63,506 nucleotides of DNA, taken from positions 1 through 63,506 of the forward strand of contig JAUILQ010000028.1 in assembly GCA_030433005.1 (NCBI GenBank), read 5' to 3'. Both the position numbers and the translations under genes were made by a program. This stretch comes from Alphaproteobacteria bacterium. GTDB taxonomy: Bacteria > Pseudomonadota > Alphaproteobacteria > Kiloniellales > DSM-21159. Every line of letters starts with the position of its first letter. The first letter of the stretch is position 1. Under the pieces are notes generated by a model. The model had not been told where the DNA came from. It ran no database searches and saw only the letters and a list, made by a program, of their open reading frames with translations. Shown here one piece after another: positions 34,960 through 45,498 of the stretch.

Positions 34960-35680
34960 CGCTGTCGAGCCAGCCCAGGGCCGCCTCGACCGTCGGCACC
35001 GTCGGCCCCTCCGGCGGCGACGGGCGGCGCACCATGACGACGGGTACTCCGAGCCGGCGGGCGGCCAGCAGCTTCGGCGCCGCGGCCTCGCCCCCGGCGT
35101 TCTTGGTGACCAGGCGCTCGATGGCTTCGGCCTCGAGCAGCGCCATTTCGTCGGCGACCGCGAAGGGGCCGCGCGCCCGGACCAGCCGCGCGTGGCCGGG
35201 CAGCGCCTCGACCGGCTCGATGGTGCGGATCAGCAGCGCGACGTCGGTGCGCGCCAGGAAGGGCGCGAGCTCCTGGCGGCCGACGGTCACCAGCGCATGG
35301 CAGCCGGCCGGAAGCGCCGCCGCGGCGGACTCGACGCTCACTACCTCCTGCCAGCGATCCTCCGGCTCCGCCCGCCAGGGTGGCCGCAGCAGCTTCAGTC
35401 GGGGCAGGTCGCAGCGCGCGGCGGCGGCGGCGGCGTTGCCGGCCATGACGGCGGCGAAGGGATGGGTGGCGTCGAGCAGTGCCTCGATGCGCTCCCGGGT
35501 CAGGTACTCCGCCAGCCCCTCGACACCGCCGAAGCCGCCACTGCGCAGCGCGCCGGCCGGGCGCTTCGGCGCGGCGGTGCGCCCGGCCAGCGAGGTCGTG
35601 ACCGCGTGGCCGGCGCCGACCAGCGCCTCGGCCAGGGCGAGCGCCTCGCCGGTGCCGCCGAGCACGAGCAGCCGCGCCAT
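34949..35680 (-). CDS. cobK: Precorrin-6A reductase CobK / CbiJ
   Basis: CobK reduces precorrin-6A (or its cobalt form) with NADPH. The 243-residue protein begins with the nucleotide-binding MARLLVLGGTGEALALA and has IEALLDATHPFAAVMA, the conserved DATHPFA family motif, and VTKNAGGEAAAPKL near the C-terminus. It starts 7 nt after the cbiD stop and is read with cbiD on the minus strand, opposite to cobM. Confidence 0.95.
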   Translation of the reverse strand: MARLLVLGGTGEALALAEALVGAGHAVTTSLAGRTAAPKRPAGALRSGGFGGVEGLAEYLTRERIEALLDATHPFAAVMAGNAAAAAARCDLPRLKLLRPPWRAEPEDRWQEVVSVESAAAALPAGCHALVTVGRQELAPFLARTDVALLIRTIEPVEALPGHARLVRARGPFAVADEMALLEAEAIERLVTKNAGGEAAAPKLLAARRLGVPVVMVRRPSPPEGPTVPTVEAALGWLDSVIR

Positions 35681-35687
35681 CGCCGGG

Positions 35688-36776
35688 TCAGTCCCCGACC
35701 CGCGCGACCGGCGTGCCCTGTCGGTCGACGATCACCAGCTCGACCGCGACCGGCGCGCCCTCCAGCACGCCGAGCGCTGCCTGCCGGGCCCGCTCGGCGA
35801 TCGCCTCGGCGAGCGGCAGTCCGGCCTCGCGGGCGAGGCCCAGCACCTGGCTGGCGGTGTTGGCGCCGCGTGCCTGCTCGACCAGTGCGGCCTCGGCGCC
35901 GAGCTCGGCCAGGCGATCGGCCAGCCAGTCGAAGTCGACCTGGCTGCGCCCCGAGTGCAGGTCCAGGAACCCCTGGGCCAGCTTGGTCAGCTTGCCGAAG
36001 CCGCCGCAGATCGTCAGGTGCGGCAGCGGGTGGCGGCGCAGGTACTTGAGCAGGCCGCCGGCGAAGTCGCCCATGTCCAGGAAGGCGGTCGCGGGCAGGT
36101 CGTAGAGCCGGGCGACCGCGGCCTCGCTGGTCTTGCCGGTGCAGGCCGCGACGTGCGGCAGGCCGGCGGCGACGGCGACGTCGATGCCGCGGTGGATCGA
36201 GGCGATCCAGGCGGCGCAGGAGTAGGGCACGACGACCCCGGTGGTGCCGAGGATCGACAGGCCGCCGAGGATGCCGAGCCGCGGGTTCCAGGTGCGCTCG
36301 GCGAGCGCGGCGCCGCCGGGCACGGCGATCTCGACCTCGAAGTCGGCGGCCAGGCCGTGGGCCCGCGCCGCCGCCTCGACGACCTCGGTCATCAGGCGCC
36401 GCGGCACCGGGTTGATCGCCGGCTCGCCGGGCGGCACCGGCAGGCCCGGCTGTGTCACCGTGCCGACGCCCTCGCCGGCCCGGAAGCGCACGCCGCTGCC
36501 GGGCGGGCCGCGGCGCACGGTCGAGAGGATCAGCGCACCGTGGGTGACGTCGGGGTCGTCGCCGGCGTCCTTGACCACGCCGGCGGTCGCCGCGTCCTCG
36601 CCCCGGCCCTCGAAGGCCAGGGCGAAGGCCGGGGCGTCGCCCTTGGGCAGGACGATCGTGACCGGGTCGGGGAAGGGCTCCCCGAGCAGCGCGGTCACCG
36701 CCGCACGGGTCGCTGCGGTCGCGCAGGCGCCCGTGGTCCAGCCGCGTCTCAGCGCGCCCTCCGGCTTGCGTCCCAT
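35688..36776 (-). CDS. cbiD: Cobalt-precorrin-5B C1-methyltransferase CbiD
   Basis: CbiD methylates C1 in the early-cobalt corrin pathway, taking the place of CobF. The 362-residue protein has RRGWTTGACATAATRA at the N-terminus, VGTVTQPGLP, ILGTTGVVVPYS and ICGGFGKLTKLAQGF, all diagnostic of the family. It is divergent from cobA with only 44 bp between the start codons, and it precedes cobK on the same strand. Its presence with cbiX and cbiG shows that this organism uses the cobalt-first branch rather than CobG/CobF/CobNST. Confidence 0.96.
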   Translation of the reverse strand: MGRKPEGALRRGWTTGACATAATRAAVTALLGEPFPDPVTIVLPKGDAPAFALAFEGRGEDAATAGVVKDAGDDPDVTHGALILSTVRRGPPGSGVRFRAGEGVGTVTQPGLPVPPGEPAINPVPRRLMTEVVEAAARAHGLAADFEVEIAVPGGAALAERTWNPRLGILGGLSILGTTGVVVPYSCAAWIASIHRGIDVAVAAGLPHVAACTGKTSEAAVARLYDLPATAFLDMGDFAGGLLKYLRRHPLPHLTICGGFGKLTKLAQGFLDLHSGRSQVDFDWLADRLAELGAEAALVEQARGANTASQVLGLAREAGLPLAEAIAERARQAALGVLEGAPVAVELVIVDRQGTPVARVGD

Positions 36777-36820
36777 GGGCGGGCTTATAGGCTGCGTCGA
36801 GACAGAGGGGTAGGGGGCGA

Positions 36821-37690
36821 ATGAGCGCGCCGCAGGGCACCACGCCAGAGGGCACCGCGAGCAGCGACACCGCGATCGGGCGGGAGGTCGGCCTCGCCCT
36901 GCCGCGATTCGAGCCGGGCTGGGTCTGGCTGTGCGGCGCCGGGCCGGGCGATCCTGGCCTGCTGACCCTGCACGCCGTCAACGGCCTGCAGCAGGCCGAC
37001 GTGCTGGTCTACGACGCCCTGGTCGGGCCGGAGGTCCTGGGCATGGCACGGCCCGGCGCCGAGCTGGAGTACGCCGGCAAGCGCGGCGGCAAGCCGAGTC
37101 TCAAGCAGCAGGACATCTCGCTGCGCATCGTCGAGCTGGCGCGCCGCGGCAAGCGCGTGCTGCGGCTCAAGGGCGGCGATCCCTTCGTGTTCGGGCGCGG
37201 CGGCGAGGAGGCCCTGAGCCTGGTCGAGGCCGGCGTGCCCTTCCGCGTGCTGCCGGGCATCTCGGCCGGCATCGGCGGTCTCGCCTACGCCGGCATTCCC
37301 TGCACCCACCGCGACACCAACTCGGTGGTGACCTTCCTGACCGGCCACGACGCGACCGGCGCGACGCCCGACGGCATCGACTGGGCGTCGGTGGCGCGCG
37401 GCTCGCCGGTCGTGGTGATGTACATGGCGCTCAAGCACCTCGACGAGATCCGCGGCCGCCTGCTCGCCGGCGGCCGCCGGCCCGACGAGCCGATGGCGAT
37501 CGTCAGCCACGCCAGCCTGCCCGACCAGCGGGTCGTCGAGACGACGCTCGGCGCCTGCGTCGAGGACGCGGCGGCCGGCGGCGCCGTGGCGCCGGCGATG
37601 ATCGTGCTCGGCGAGGTCGTGCGCCTGCGCCAGGCGCTCGACTGGCTGGGCGCCGTCCAGGCCCGTGCCGCCGAGCGCGCGGACGCCTGA
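36821..37690 (+). CDS. cobA: Uroporphyrinogen-III C-methyltransferase
   Basis: CobA (SUMT) makes precorrin-2 from uroporphyrinogen III with two SAM, the branch point to cobalamin and siroheme. The 289-residue protein has LCGAGPGDPGLLTLHAV, VYDALVGPEVL, RLKGGDPFVFGRGGEE and PGISAGIGGLAYAGIP. A 30-residue unconserved N-terminal extension precedes the domain. It lacks the CysG dehydrogenase/ferrochelatase domains. It is divergent from cbiD and followed by a repeat element and cobB. Confidence 0.95.
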   Translation: MSAPQGTTPEGTASSDTAIGREVGLALPRFEPGWVWLCGAGPGDPGLLTLHAVNGLQQADVLVYDALVGPEVLGMARPGAELEYAGKRGGKPSLKQQDISLRIVELARRGKRVLRLKGGDPFVFGRGGEEALSLVEAGVPFRVLPGISAGIGGLAYAGIPCTHRDTNSVVTFLTGHDATGATPDGIDWASVARGSPVVVMYMALKHLDEIRGRLLAGGRRPDEPMAIVSHASLPDQRVVETTLGACVEDAAAGGAVAPAMIVLGEVVRLRQALDWLGAVQARAAERADA

Positions 37691-37728
37691 CGGTGACCAC
37701 CGGTCGCCGGGCCCGGCCTCTTGACTTT

Positions 37729-37872
37729 CCTCTCCGCCCCCGGGGGCGGAGAGGGCAGGGAGAGGTGGGGGACGCCGGCCTCGCGGCCCTCCCGACGGTC
37801 CCGACTTCCTGCCGCCGCCCGGCCCCACCTCTCCCCGACCCTCTCCCCCCCAAAGGGGCGGAGAGGGAGAAC
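37729..37872. repeat. Composite palindromic element upstream of cobB
   Basis: The element starts with a perfect 26-bp palindrome (CCTCTCCGCCCCC and its complement, 37729-37754). An inverted pair GGGAGAGGTGGGG (37758-37770) and its complement (37823-37835) follows, and then a third imperfect hairpin CCCTCTCC/GGAGAGGG at 37839-37868. It is related in motif and plan to 11153-11294, so it is a member of the same family. The last arm contains GGAGAGGGAG, which serves as the Shine-Dalgarno region for cobB, whose ATG is at 37878. Confidence 0.8.
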
Positions 37873-37877
37873 AGGCC

Positions 37878-39236
37878 ATGACCCGCGGGCTGCTGATCGC
37901 CGCACCCGCCTCGGGCAGCGGCAAGACCACGGTGACGCTCGGGCTGCTCCGCCTGCTGCGCCGGCTCGGCCGGCCGGTGGCGCCGGCCAAGGCCGGGCCC
38001 GACTACATCGATCCCGCCTTCCACGCCGCTGCCTGCGGCCGCGCCAGCGTCAACCTCGACGTCTGGGCGATGCGCCCGGCCGCGCTGGCCGGCCTCGCCG
38101 CGGCCCAGGCCGGGGCGGGCAGTCCCGGCGCGGACCAGGACGAACTGCTGCTGGTCGAGGGCGTCATGGGCCTGTTCGACGGCGGCCCCGGCGGCGCCGG
38201 CTCCAGCGCGGAGCTGGCCGACCGGCTCGGCCTGCCGGTCGTGCTGGTCGTCGACGCCAAGGCGCAGGCGCAGTCGCTGGCCGCCCTGGCGCGCGGCTTC
38301 CGCGACCACCGGCCGGAGCTGATGGTTGCCGGGGTCGTCGCCAACCGAGTCGGCGGCGAGCGCCACGCGGCGCTGATCCGCGAGGCGCTGGACGCGGTCG
38401 GCCTGCCGTTGCTCGGCGCCCTGCCGCGGCGCGACGACCTGGCGCTGCCCTCGCGCCACCTGGGCCTGGTGCAGGCGGTCGAGCACCCCGAGCTCGAGGC
38501 GCTGCTCGAGCGCGCCGCCGACTGGGTCGCGGAGTCGCTCGACCTGACGGCGCTGCTCGCCCTGGCCGCGCCGCTGGCGCCGGGCGGCGGAGCCGCTGGG
38601 CAGCCGTCCGGGGGGGCGCTGCCGGGCCTGCCGCCGCCGGGCCAGTGGATCGCGGTCGCGCGCGACGCCGCCTTCGCCTTCGCCTATCCGCACCTGCTGG
38701 CCGGCTGGCGCGCCGCCGGCGCCGAGCTGGCGTTCTTCTCGCCGCTGCAGGACGAGGCGCCCGACCCGGCGGCCGACGCGGTCTTCCTCCCCGGCGGCTA
38801 CCCGGAGCTGCACGCCGGCCGGCTCGCTGCCGCGCGGGCCTTCCTTGACGGCCTGCGCGCGGCCGCCGCCCGCGGCGCCTGGATCTACGGCGAGTGCGGC
38901 GGCTACATGACCCTGGGCGAGACGCTGATCGACGCGGAGGGCCGGGGCCATGCCCTCGCGGGGCTGCTCCCGCTGACCACCTCCTTCGCCGAGCGTCGCC
39001 TGCAGCTCGGCTACCGCGCCCTGCGCAGCCGCGCGCCGACGCCCTTCGGGCCGGCCGGCAGCGGCTTCCGCGGCCACGAGTTCCACTACGCCTCGGTGGT
39101 TGCGGAAGGCGCGGCGAGGGACGGGGGCGGGCGCCTGTTCGCGGTCGAGGACGCCGGCGGCGAGCGGCGCCCCGACGCCGGCCTGGCAGTCGGCACCGTG
39201 GCCGGCTCCTTCCTGCACCTGATCGACGCCGGGTGA
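37878..39236 (+). CDS. cobB: Cobyrinate a,c-diamide synthase CobB / CbiA
   Basis: CobB amidates the a and c carboxylates of (hydrogeno)cobyrinate using glutamine and ATP. The 452-residue protein has the P-loop IAAPASGSGKTTVTL at the start, PAKAGPDYIDPAFH, and VEGVMGLFDGG in the N-terminal synthetase domain. The C-terminal class I glutamine amidotransferase-like domain has FLPGGYPELHA and the nucleophile Cys in YGECGGYMTLG, then GHEFHY. It lies downstream of cobA across a palindromic repeat that probably provides its ribosome-binding site. Confidence 0.96.
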   Translation: MTRGLLIAAPASGSGKTTVTLGLLRLLRRLGRPVAPAKAGPDYIDPAFHAAACGRASVNLDVWAMRPAALAGLAAAQAGAGSPGADQDELLLVEGVMGLFDGGPGGAGSSAELADRLGLPVVLVVDAKAQAQSLAALARGFRDHRPELMVAGVVANRVGGERHAALIREALDAVGLPLLGALPRRDDLALPSRHLGLVQAVEHPELEALLERAADWVAESLDLTALLALAAPLAPGGGAAGQPSGGALPGLPPPGQWIAVARDAAFAFAYPHLLAGWRAAGAELAFFSPLQDEAPDPAADAVFLPGGYPELHAGRLAAARAFLDGLRAAAARGAWIYGECGGYMTLGETLIDAEGRGHALAGLLPLTTSFAERRLQLGYRALRSRAPTPFGPAGSGFRGHEFHYASVVAEGAARDGGGRLFAVEDAGGERRPDAGLAVGTVAGSFLHLIDAG

Positions 39237-39283
39237 GCACGGCGGGAACGCGCAGAGCGCGCCCCCGCCGCCTCGGCCCTCGC

Positions 39284-39982
39284 TCAGCTCCGCTTCAGGC
39301 CGGTGACCATGGCGCGCGGCAGGTTCTCGCGGTGTGCCAGGCTGGCCAGTGCGACGCCGCCGAGGTGCAGGATGACCAGCGCCAGGGTCAGGTTGGCGAG
39401 GAGCTCGTGCGCCTCCTTCCAGAGGCTCTCCTGCTCGTCGTCCTCGCCCTCGTCGTCCTCGCCCTCGCCGTGCTCGCCCCCGCCGTGCTCGCCCGCCTCG
39501 CTGTCGGCGTGGGCCCGGGCGACCAGAGCCGGCAGCTCGAGTCCAGGCGCCTCGAGCGCCGCCGACTGGCGGGTGATCACGGTCGACAGCGGGCCGCGGC
39601 CCTCCTCGGCGGCCAGCGTCGCCATGCCGGTGACCGCGGTCAGGGCCAGCGACGCGAGCAGCGCCAGGGTCATCAGCCCGCCGGCCGGGCTGTGCCCCAG
39701 GTGCCGGCGGGCCCGGCCGGTGGCCAGGTCGCGCAGATAGGCGAAGGCGCGGCCCGGACCGGTGACGAAGTCAGCGAAGCGCGCCCGGCGCGGGCCGACG
39801 AAGCCCCAGACGACGCGCAGCGCCACCGTCGCCGCGACCGCATAGCCGGCCCAGCTGTGCAGCCACTCCGGCTCGCCCTCGGTGAGGTAGGCGGTGGCGA
39901 AACCCGCCACCAGGACCCAGTGTCCGATGCGCACCAGCGGGTCCCAGACCCGCACCATGCGCGCCTCCGCCTGCGCCGGCAT
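39284..39982 (-). CDS. Cytochrome b561-type membrane protein with acidic loop
   Basis: This 232-residue protein resembles prokaryotic cytochrome b561/NiFe-hydrogenase b-type cytochromes. Hydrophobic helices with candidate haem-ligating His are seen in [60 protein letters not shown] and the C-terminal [20 protein letters not shown]. Between helices 3 and 4 there is an unusual loop (residues ~168-188) of Glu, Asp, Gly and His, suggesting metal binding. It overlaps the stop of the PepSY gene upstream by one base and is probably cotranscribed with it. Electron-transfer partner unknown. Confidence 0.82.
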   Translation of the reverse strand: MPAQAEARMVRVWDPLVRIGHWVLVAGFATAYLTEGEPEWLHSWAGYAVAATVALRVVWGFVGPRRARFADFVTGPGRAFAYLRDLATGRARRHLGHSPAGGLMTLALLASLALTAVTGMATLAAEEGRGPLSTVITRQSAALEAPGLELPALVARAHADSEAGEHGGGEHGEGEDDEGEDDEQESLWKEAHELLANLTLALVILHLGGVALASLAHRENLPRAMVTGLKRS

Positions 39983-40362
39983 CAGTCGTTCTCCCAGCCC
40001 CGGATCGGCTCGCCGGTCACCGGATCGATGGCCGCCTCGACGCGACGCCCGTCGGGCGCGATCGCCTCGACCTCGTAGATGCCGTGCTCACTGTCGATCT
40101 CGCGGACCCGGTAGCCCTCGGCCTCCAGCTTCGCCGCGACGGCGCCGATTGTCATCCACTCCGAGCGCGGCGCCTCGGTGCCGGCCTGCATCTCGCCGGC
40201 CCGCATGTCGTCGGCCCGCATGTCGTCGCTCCGCTCGCCGGCCCGGTCGTCGCTCCGGTCCGTCCGGCTGTCCGAGGCGAGGGCGGCGCCGCTCGTGAGA
40301 AGGCCGCCGGCGAGGGTCGCGGCCAGCGCCAGGGCGCTCATGGTAAGGACGGTCTTGCGCAT
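39982..40362 (-). CDS. Secreted PepSY-domain protein
   Basis: This 126-residue protein has a signal peptide ([20 protein letters not shown], cleavage after ALA), an acidic Arg/Asp-rich linker with repeated [13 protein letters not shown], and a PepSY-type C-terminal domain ([19 protein letters not shown], then [25 protein letters not shown]). PepSY domains are periplasmic and associated with protease inhibition or metal/redox systems. It is cotranscribed with the cytochrome b gene and divergent from a second PepSY gene, with a symmetric operator between them. Confidence 0.88.
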   Translation of the reverse strand: MRKTVLTMSALALAATLAGGLLTSGAALASDSRTDRSDDRAGERSDDMRADDMRAGEMQAGTEAPRSEWMTIGAVAAKLEAEGYRVREIDSEHGIYEVEAIAPDGRRVEAAIDPVTGEPIRGWEND

Positions 40363-40443
40363 TCTATCGTCTCCTTCGATCTTCCCGAGTAAAGAGGGAC
40401 GCAGGCTCTGCGCCCTCGGTGTCGCCGGTTTAGCGCGGCGCGC

Positions 40444-40482
40444 CTGACGGCGGCCTGACGGCGCCCGTCAGCGAGCTGTCAG
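40444..40482. promoter_or_regulatory. Symmetric four-heptamer operator, likely for the adjacent response regulator
   Basis: Four heptamers lie in a perfect dyad centred at 40463: CTGACGG (40444-40450), CTGACGG (40455-40461), CCGTCAG (40465-40471) and CTGTCAG (40476-40482). The first two are direct repeats with 11-bp period, the last two are their inverted counterparts also at 11 bp. OmpR/PhoP-family regulators bind direct repeats at about one DNA turn, and one is encoded 340 bp downstream. The site sits between the two divergent PepSY genes, so it may control both. Confidence 0.65.
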
Positions 40483-40505
40483 CGGGCGCGGGACAGGATG
40501 GCGCG

Positions 40506-40823
40506 ATGAAGACCCTGACGGCCCTGATCCTGACCGGCGGCGCCCTCGCGGCAGCGGCCGGGATTCCTGCCTTCGCCGGCGACCACGACGACGACGAGCG
40601 GGCGCGGGACGCGGTGCGGCGCGCCGAGGTCCTGCCGCTGGCCGAGATCCTGCCGGCGGTCGAGGCGCGCCTGGGCGGCCGCGTCATCGAGGTCGAGTTC
40701 GAGCGCGACGACGGGCGCTATCTCTACGAGTTCGAGCTGATCACGCCGGACGGCCGGATCCTCGAAGCCGAGGTCGACGCCGCCAGCGGCGCGCTGCTGA
40801 ACAGCGAAGAAGACGACGACTGA
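40506..40823 (+). CDS. Secreted PepSY-domain protein, first gene of the two-component operon
   Basis: This 105-residue protein has a signal peptide (MKTLTALILTGGALAAAAGIPAFA), an acidic stretch (GDHDDDERARD) and a PepSY domain (LAEILPAVEARLGGRVIEVEFE, then YEFELITPDGRILEAEVDAASGALL). The C-terminus is acidic (SEEDDD). Its stop overlaps the response-regulator start, so the three genes form one operon. A role as a periplasmic modulator or target of the sensor kinase is plausible but inferred. Confidence 0.88.
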   Translation: MKTLTALILTGGALAAAAGIPAFAGDHDDDERARDAVRRAEVLPLAEILPAVEARLGGRVIEVEFERDDGRYLYEFELITPDGRILEAEVDAASGALLNSEEDDD

Positions 40824-41503
40824 TGCGGCTGCTGCTCGTCGAGGACGACGCCCGGATCGCCGCCGACCTGACGGCCGCCCTGCAAGCCGCCGGCTTCCGG
40901 GTCGAGGCGGCGCGCGACGGCGAGCAGGCCTGGTTCCTGGGCGATACCGAGGACTACGACCTGGCGGTCCTCGACCTCGGCCTGCCCGGGCTGGACGGAC
41001 TGACGGTGCTGAAGCGCTGGCGGGCGGCCGGGCGCGAGCTGCCGGTGCTGGTGCTCACCGCCCGCGGCGCCTGGACCGAACGGGTCGAGGGTATCGAGGC
41101 CGGCGCCGACGACTACCTGCCCAAGCCGTTCCGCATGGAGGAACTGGTGGCGCGCTGCCGCGCCCTGATCCGGCGCGCCGGCGGCCGCGGCAGCGGCCGC
41201 CAGACGATCGGCGGGCTGACGCTCGACACCAACCGCATGACGCTGTCGCGCGACGGCCTGCCGCTGCCGCTCTCGCCGCTGGAGTACCGGCTGGTCGCCT
41301 ACCTGGCGCACCATCGCGACCGGGTGGTGCCGCCGGGCGAGCTGCTCGAGCACCTCTACGGCGACGACGACGCGCGCGAAGCCAACGCCCTGGAAGCCGT
41401 CGTCGCGCGTCTGCGCCGCAAGCTCGGCGCGGGCGTGATCGGGACCCGCCGGGGCTTCGGCTACTTTCTCGAGGGCGCCGGCGCCGGCGGCGCGGCCTCT
41501 TGA
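40823..41503 (+). CDS. OmpR-family response regulator
   Basis: This 226-residue protein has a receiver domain with acidic residues in LLVEDDARIA, the phosphorylated Asp51 in AVLDLGLPG, and Lys in YLPKPF, plus a C-terminal winged-helix DNA-binding domain with LSPLEYRLVAYL and VVARLRRKLG...TRRGFGYFL. It resembles the PhoP/QseB/TctD group. It is translationally coupled to the PepSY gene before it and the histidine kinase after it. It probably binds the heptamer operator at 40444-40482 and is autoregulated. Confidence 0.95.
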   Translation: MRLLLVEDDARIAADLTAALQAAGFRVEAARDGEQAWFLGDTEDYDLAVLDLGLPGLDGLTVLKRWRAAGRELPVLVLTARGAWTERVEGIEAGADDYLPKPFRMEELVARCRALIRRAGGRGSGRQTIGGLTLDTNRMTLSRDGLPLPLSPLEYRLVAYLAHHRDRVVPPGELLEHLYGDDDAREANALEAVVARLRRKLGAGVIGTRRGFGYFLEGAGAGGAAS

Positions 41504-42870
41504 GACGCCGTTCGCTGCGGCTGCGGCTGGCGGCGGCCGGGGCGCTGGCGGTGGTCGCGGCGCTGGCCCTGGCCGGCTTCGCCCTGTCGCTGCTGTTCGA
41601 GACGCACGTCGAGCGCCGGGCGGTCGCCGAGCTGTCGGTCCATCTCGACCAGCTGGTCGCGGGCCTGGAGCGCGACGCGGCCGGGCGTCTCGTCGCCGCC
41701 CGCCCGCTCGCCGACCCACGCTTCGCGACGCCGCTGTCCGGCCTCTACTGGCAGGTGAGCGAGCCGGAGGCAAGCGCGGGAGAACCGCTGCTGGCCTCGC
41801 GCTCGCTGTGGGACGAGGTGCTGCGGCTGCCGCAGGACGAGCTGTCGGACGGCATGCTCCACGTCCACCGTCTGCCGGGCCCCGCCGGCCAGCGGCTGCT
41901 GGTGCTCGAACGCCGCGTCTCTCTGCCGGCGCGGCTCGGCGGCACGGCGATGCGGGTCGCCGTGGCCCTCGACCGGGCGGAGCTCGAGCAGGCGGTGCAG
42001 GCTTTCCTGCGCGATCTCGCCGCCTACCTGGGGCTGCTCGCCCTGGCGCTGATCCTGGCGGGCTGGCTGCAGCTGGCCGTCGGGCTGCGCCCGCTGCGCC
42101 GCGTCGGGCGGCGCGTCGCCGCGGTGCGCTCGGGCGCGGCGGCGCGGCTCGGCGACGACTTTCCGACCGAGGTGCTGCCGCTGGCCGTCGAGGTCGACTC
42201 CCTGATCGCGGCGCGCGAGGCAGAGGTCGCGCGTGCCGGCGCCCGGGCCGCCGACCTGGCCCACGGCCTGAAGACGCCGCTGCAGGCGCTGATCGGCGAG
42301 GCGGCGCGCCTGCGCGCGCGCGGCGAGACGGCCGCGGCCGACGGCATCGAGGAAATCGCCGCGGCCATGCGGCGCAACGTCGACCGCGAGCTGGCGCGCA
42401 CCCGCAGCGCCTTGCGTGCGCCGGCCGCGAGCTGCGATGCCGCGGCGGTCCTGGCCCGCGTCGCCGCCGTCGTCGCGCGCACGCCAGAGGGCAGCCGCCT
42501 CGCCTGGCGCAGCGACGCCGAGGCGGGGCTGCGGGCCCGCATCGACGCGGACGACCTCACCGAGGTGCTCGGTGCCCTGGTCGAGAACGCCGCGCGCCAT
42601 GCCCGCAGCGAGATCGCCCTGGCCGTCGCTCGCGTGGGCGAGGCGGTGGTGGTCACGATCCGCGACGACGGGCCGGGGATTGCCGCCGACCAGCTCGACC
42701 GCCTGCTCGACCGCGGCGCCCGGCTGGAGAGCGGCGGCCACGGCCTGGGCCTTGCGATCGCGCGCGAACTCGTCGAGGCGGCCGGCGGCGCCCTCGGGCT
42801 GGCCGACGGCCGACCCGGCCTCGAGGTGCGCGTCAGTCTGCCCGCGGCGCCGGGCCAGGGGGCGCAGCCA

Positions 42871-42891
<21 letters not shown>
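41500..42891 (+). CDS. Two-component sensor histidine kinase (PhoQ/QseC-like)
   Basis: This 463-residue membrane kinase has an N-terminal transmembrane helix (LAAAGALAVVAALALAGFAL), a periplasmic sensor region of about 140 residues, a second helix (AAYLGLLALALILAGWLQLAV), a HAMP-like linker, the H box DLAHGLKTPLQALI with the phosphorylated His near residue 255, and ATPase boxes N (LVENAARHA) and G (DDGPGIAADQ, GHGLGLAIARELVE). The DLAHGLKTP form is typical of PhoQ-type kinases. The start is a TTG overlapping the regulator stop (TTGA), so it is tentative. The 3' end overlaps the next kinase gene (opposite strand) by 21 nt. Confidence 0.92.
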
Positions 42892-44409
<1,518 letters not shown>

Positions 44410-44579
44410 CGCGGTGTCTGCCTGCAGAGGGCCGGCTGTCGACCCGGGGAAGACTCGGGGCCGGCTCGAAGCGCCCGCGCGGCCCCCGGGATCCTGCACC
44501 CCGGTTCCGGCCGGCGCTTGTTTCCGGACCCGATCAGCCTAGCTGACGCTACCTTCCAGAGTGTTAACGGATACAGCTC

Positions 44580-45092
44580 TTGATTGCAGGACGTCGAGCG
44601 ACGGCGAACCGCACGGCCGACCAGCGGCAATCGGCCGACCCGAAGGCTGGTGCGGACGCCGGGGCGGGCAGGCCGGGCCGCGGATCGGGCGGTGCCGAGC
44701 GGCGCCTGCTGCAGGGCGTGATCGCGGGGCTTGGCTTGGTGCCGGTCGGCGCGGGCGCCGCCGGGGTGCTCCTGGGGCCCGGCTTCCTGGACCTGGACCG
44801 GCCCTGGCCGGTCGACCTCGACAGCCATTTCCGCTATCTCTCGGGGCTGTTCCTGGCTGCGGGCCTTGCGTTCTGGAGCTGCGTGCCGGCGGTCGAGCGC
44901 AGGGGCGCCCGCTTCCGCCTGCTGGGCGCCCTCGTCGTCGCCGGAGGGCTGGCGCGCCTGCTGTCGCTGCTGTCGGCGGGCAGCCCCTCGGCCGGCCACC
45001 TCGCCGGGCTGCTCCTCGAGCTGGCGGTGGTGCCGCTGCTGCTGGTCTGGCAGCGGCGCATCGAACGACAGGCCGGGCGCGGCCGGGCCTAG
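44580..45092 (+). CDS. DUF4345-family membrane protein
   Basis: This protein of up to 170 residues has four predicted hydrophobic segments and matches the DUF4345 pattern: LLQGVIAGLGLVPVGAGAAG, DLDSHFRYLSGLFLAAGLAFW, FRLLGALVVAGGLARLLSLL, and LELAVVPLLLVWQRRIE. Function is unknown. The start is uncertain: the frame opens with TTG at 44580, which gives a 40-residue Arg/Gly-rich N-terminus not typical of the family; a start nearer 44700 is possible but has no good ATG. It is divergent from the orphan kinase. Confidence 0.75.
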   Translation: MIAGRRATANRTADQRQSADPKAGADAGAGRPGRGSGGAERRLLQGVIAGLGLVPVGAGAAGVLLGPGFLDLDRPWPVDLDSHFRYLSGLFLAAGLAFWSCVPAVERRGARFRLLGALVVAGGLARLLSLLSAGSPSAGHLAGLLLELAVVPLLLVWQRRIERQAGRGRA

Positions 45093-45126
45093 GCTCCGTC
45101 CCGGGGAGCGAGCGGTGCTCCGGCGC

Positions 45127-45498
45127 TCAGTCGGCCTCGAGGCCGCAGTCGCTGCCGTCGGTCTCCTGCAGGCAGCTTCGGAAGTCCTCGGCCCGCTCGC
45201 GGGCCTGCTCCGCGGCGCCGAGCGCATCGTTCAGGCAGCCGCGGTAGGCTTCCAGCTCCTCGAGGTACTTCTCGGTGTCGGTGACGCAGCGCTCCTTCTC
45301 CGTGGCATCGGTGAAGGACTGCACGGCGGTCGAGCACAGCGGCTGCAGCGGCTCGCTGCAGAGCATCTGCGCCCCGGCCGGCGTGGCGATGAGCAGGGGG
45401 ATCCCGACTGCCAGCACCCCGAGAAGGCCGCCGGCTCCGACGCGGGCCCGGGAGCCGTCACCATCGAGTCCATATCGTTCACGCCGCCTGGTCACCAT
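45127..45498 (-). CDS. Small secreted Cys-containing protein of unknown function
   Basis: This 123-residue protein has a signal peptide with hydrophobic core GLLGVLAVGIPLLIATPAGA and a cleavage site before QMLCSE. The mature part (about 80 residues) is helical, Glu/Ala-rich and holds six Cys (MLCSEPLQPLCS, ERCVTD, YRGCLND, FRSCLQE, SDCG), spaced in a way that suggests intramolecular disulfides. No family was recognised. The start ATG at 45498 fits the signal peptide; the long upstream open frame has no coding character. Confidence 0.65.
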   Translation of the reverse strand: MVTRRRERYGLDGDGSRARVGAGGLLGVLAVGIPLLIATPAGAQMLCSEPLQPLCSTAVQSFTDATEKERCVTDTEKYLEELEAYRGCLNDALGAAEQARERAEDFRSCLQETDGSDCGLEAD

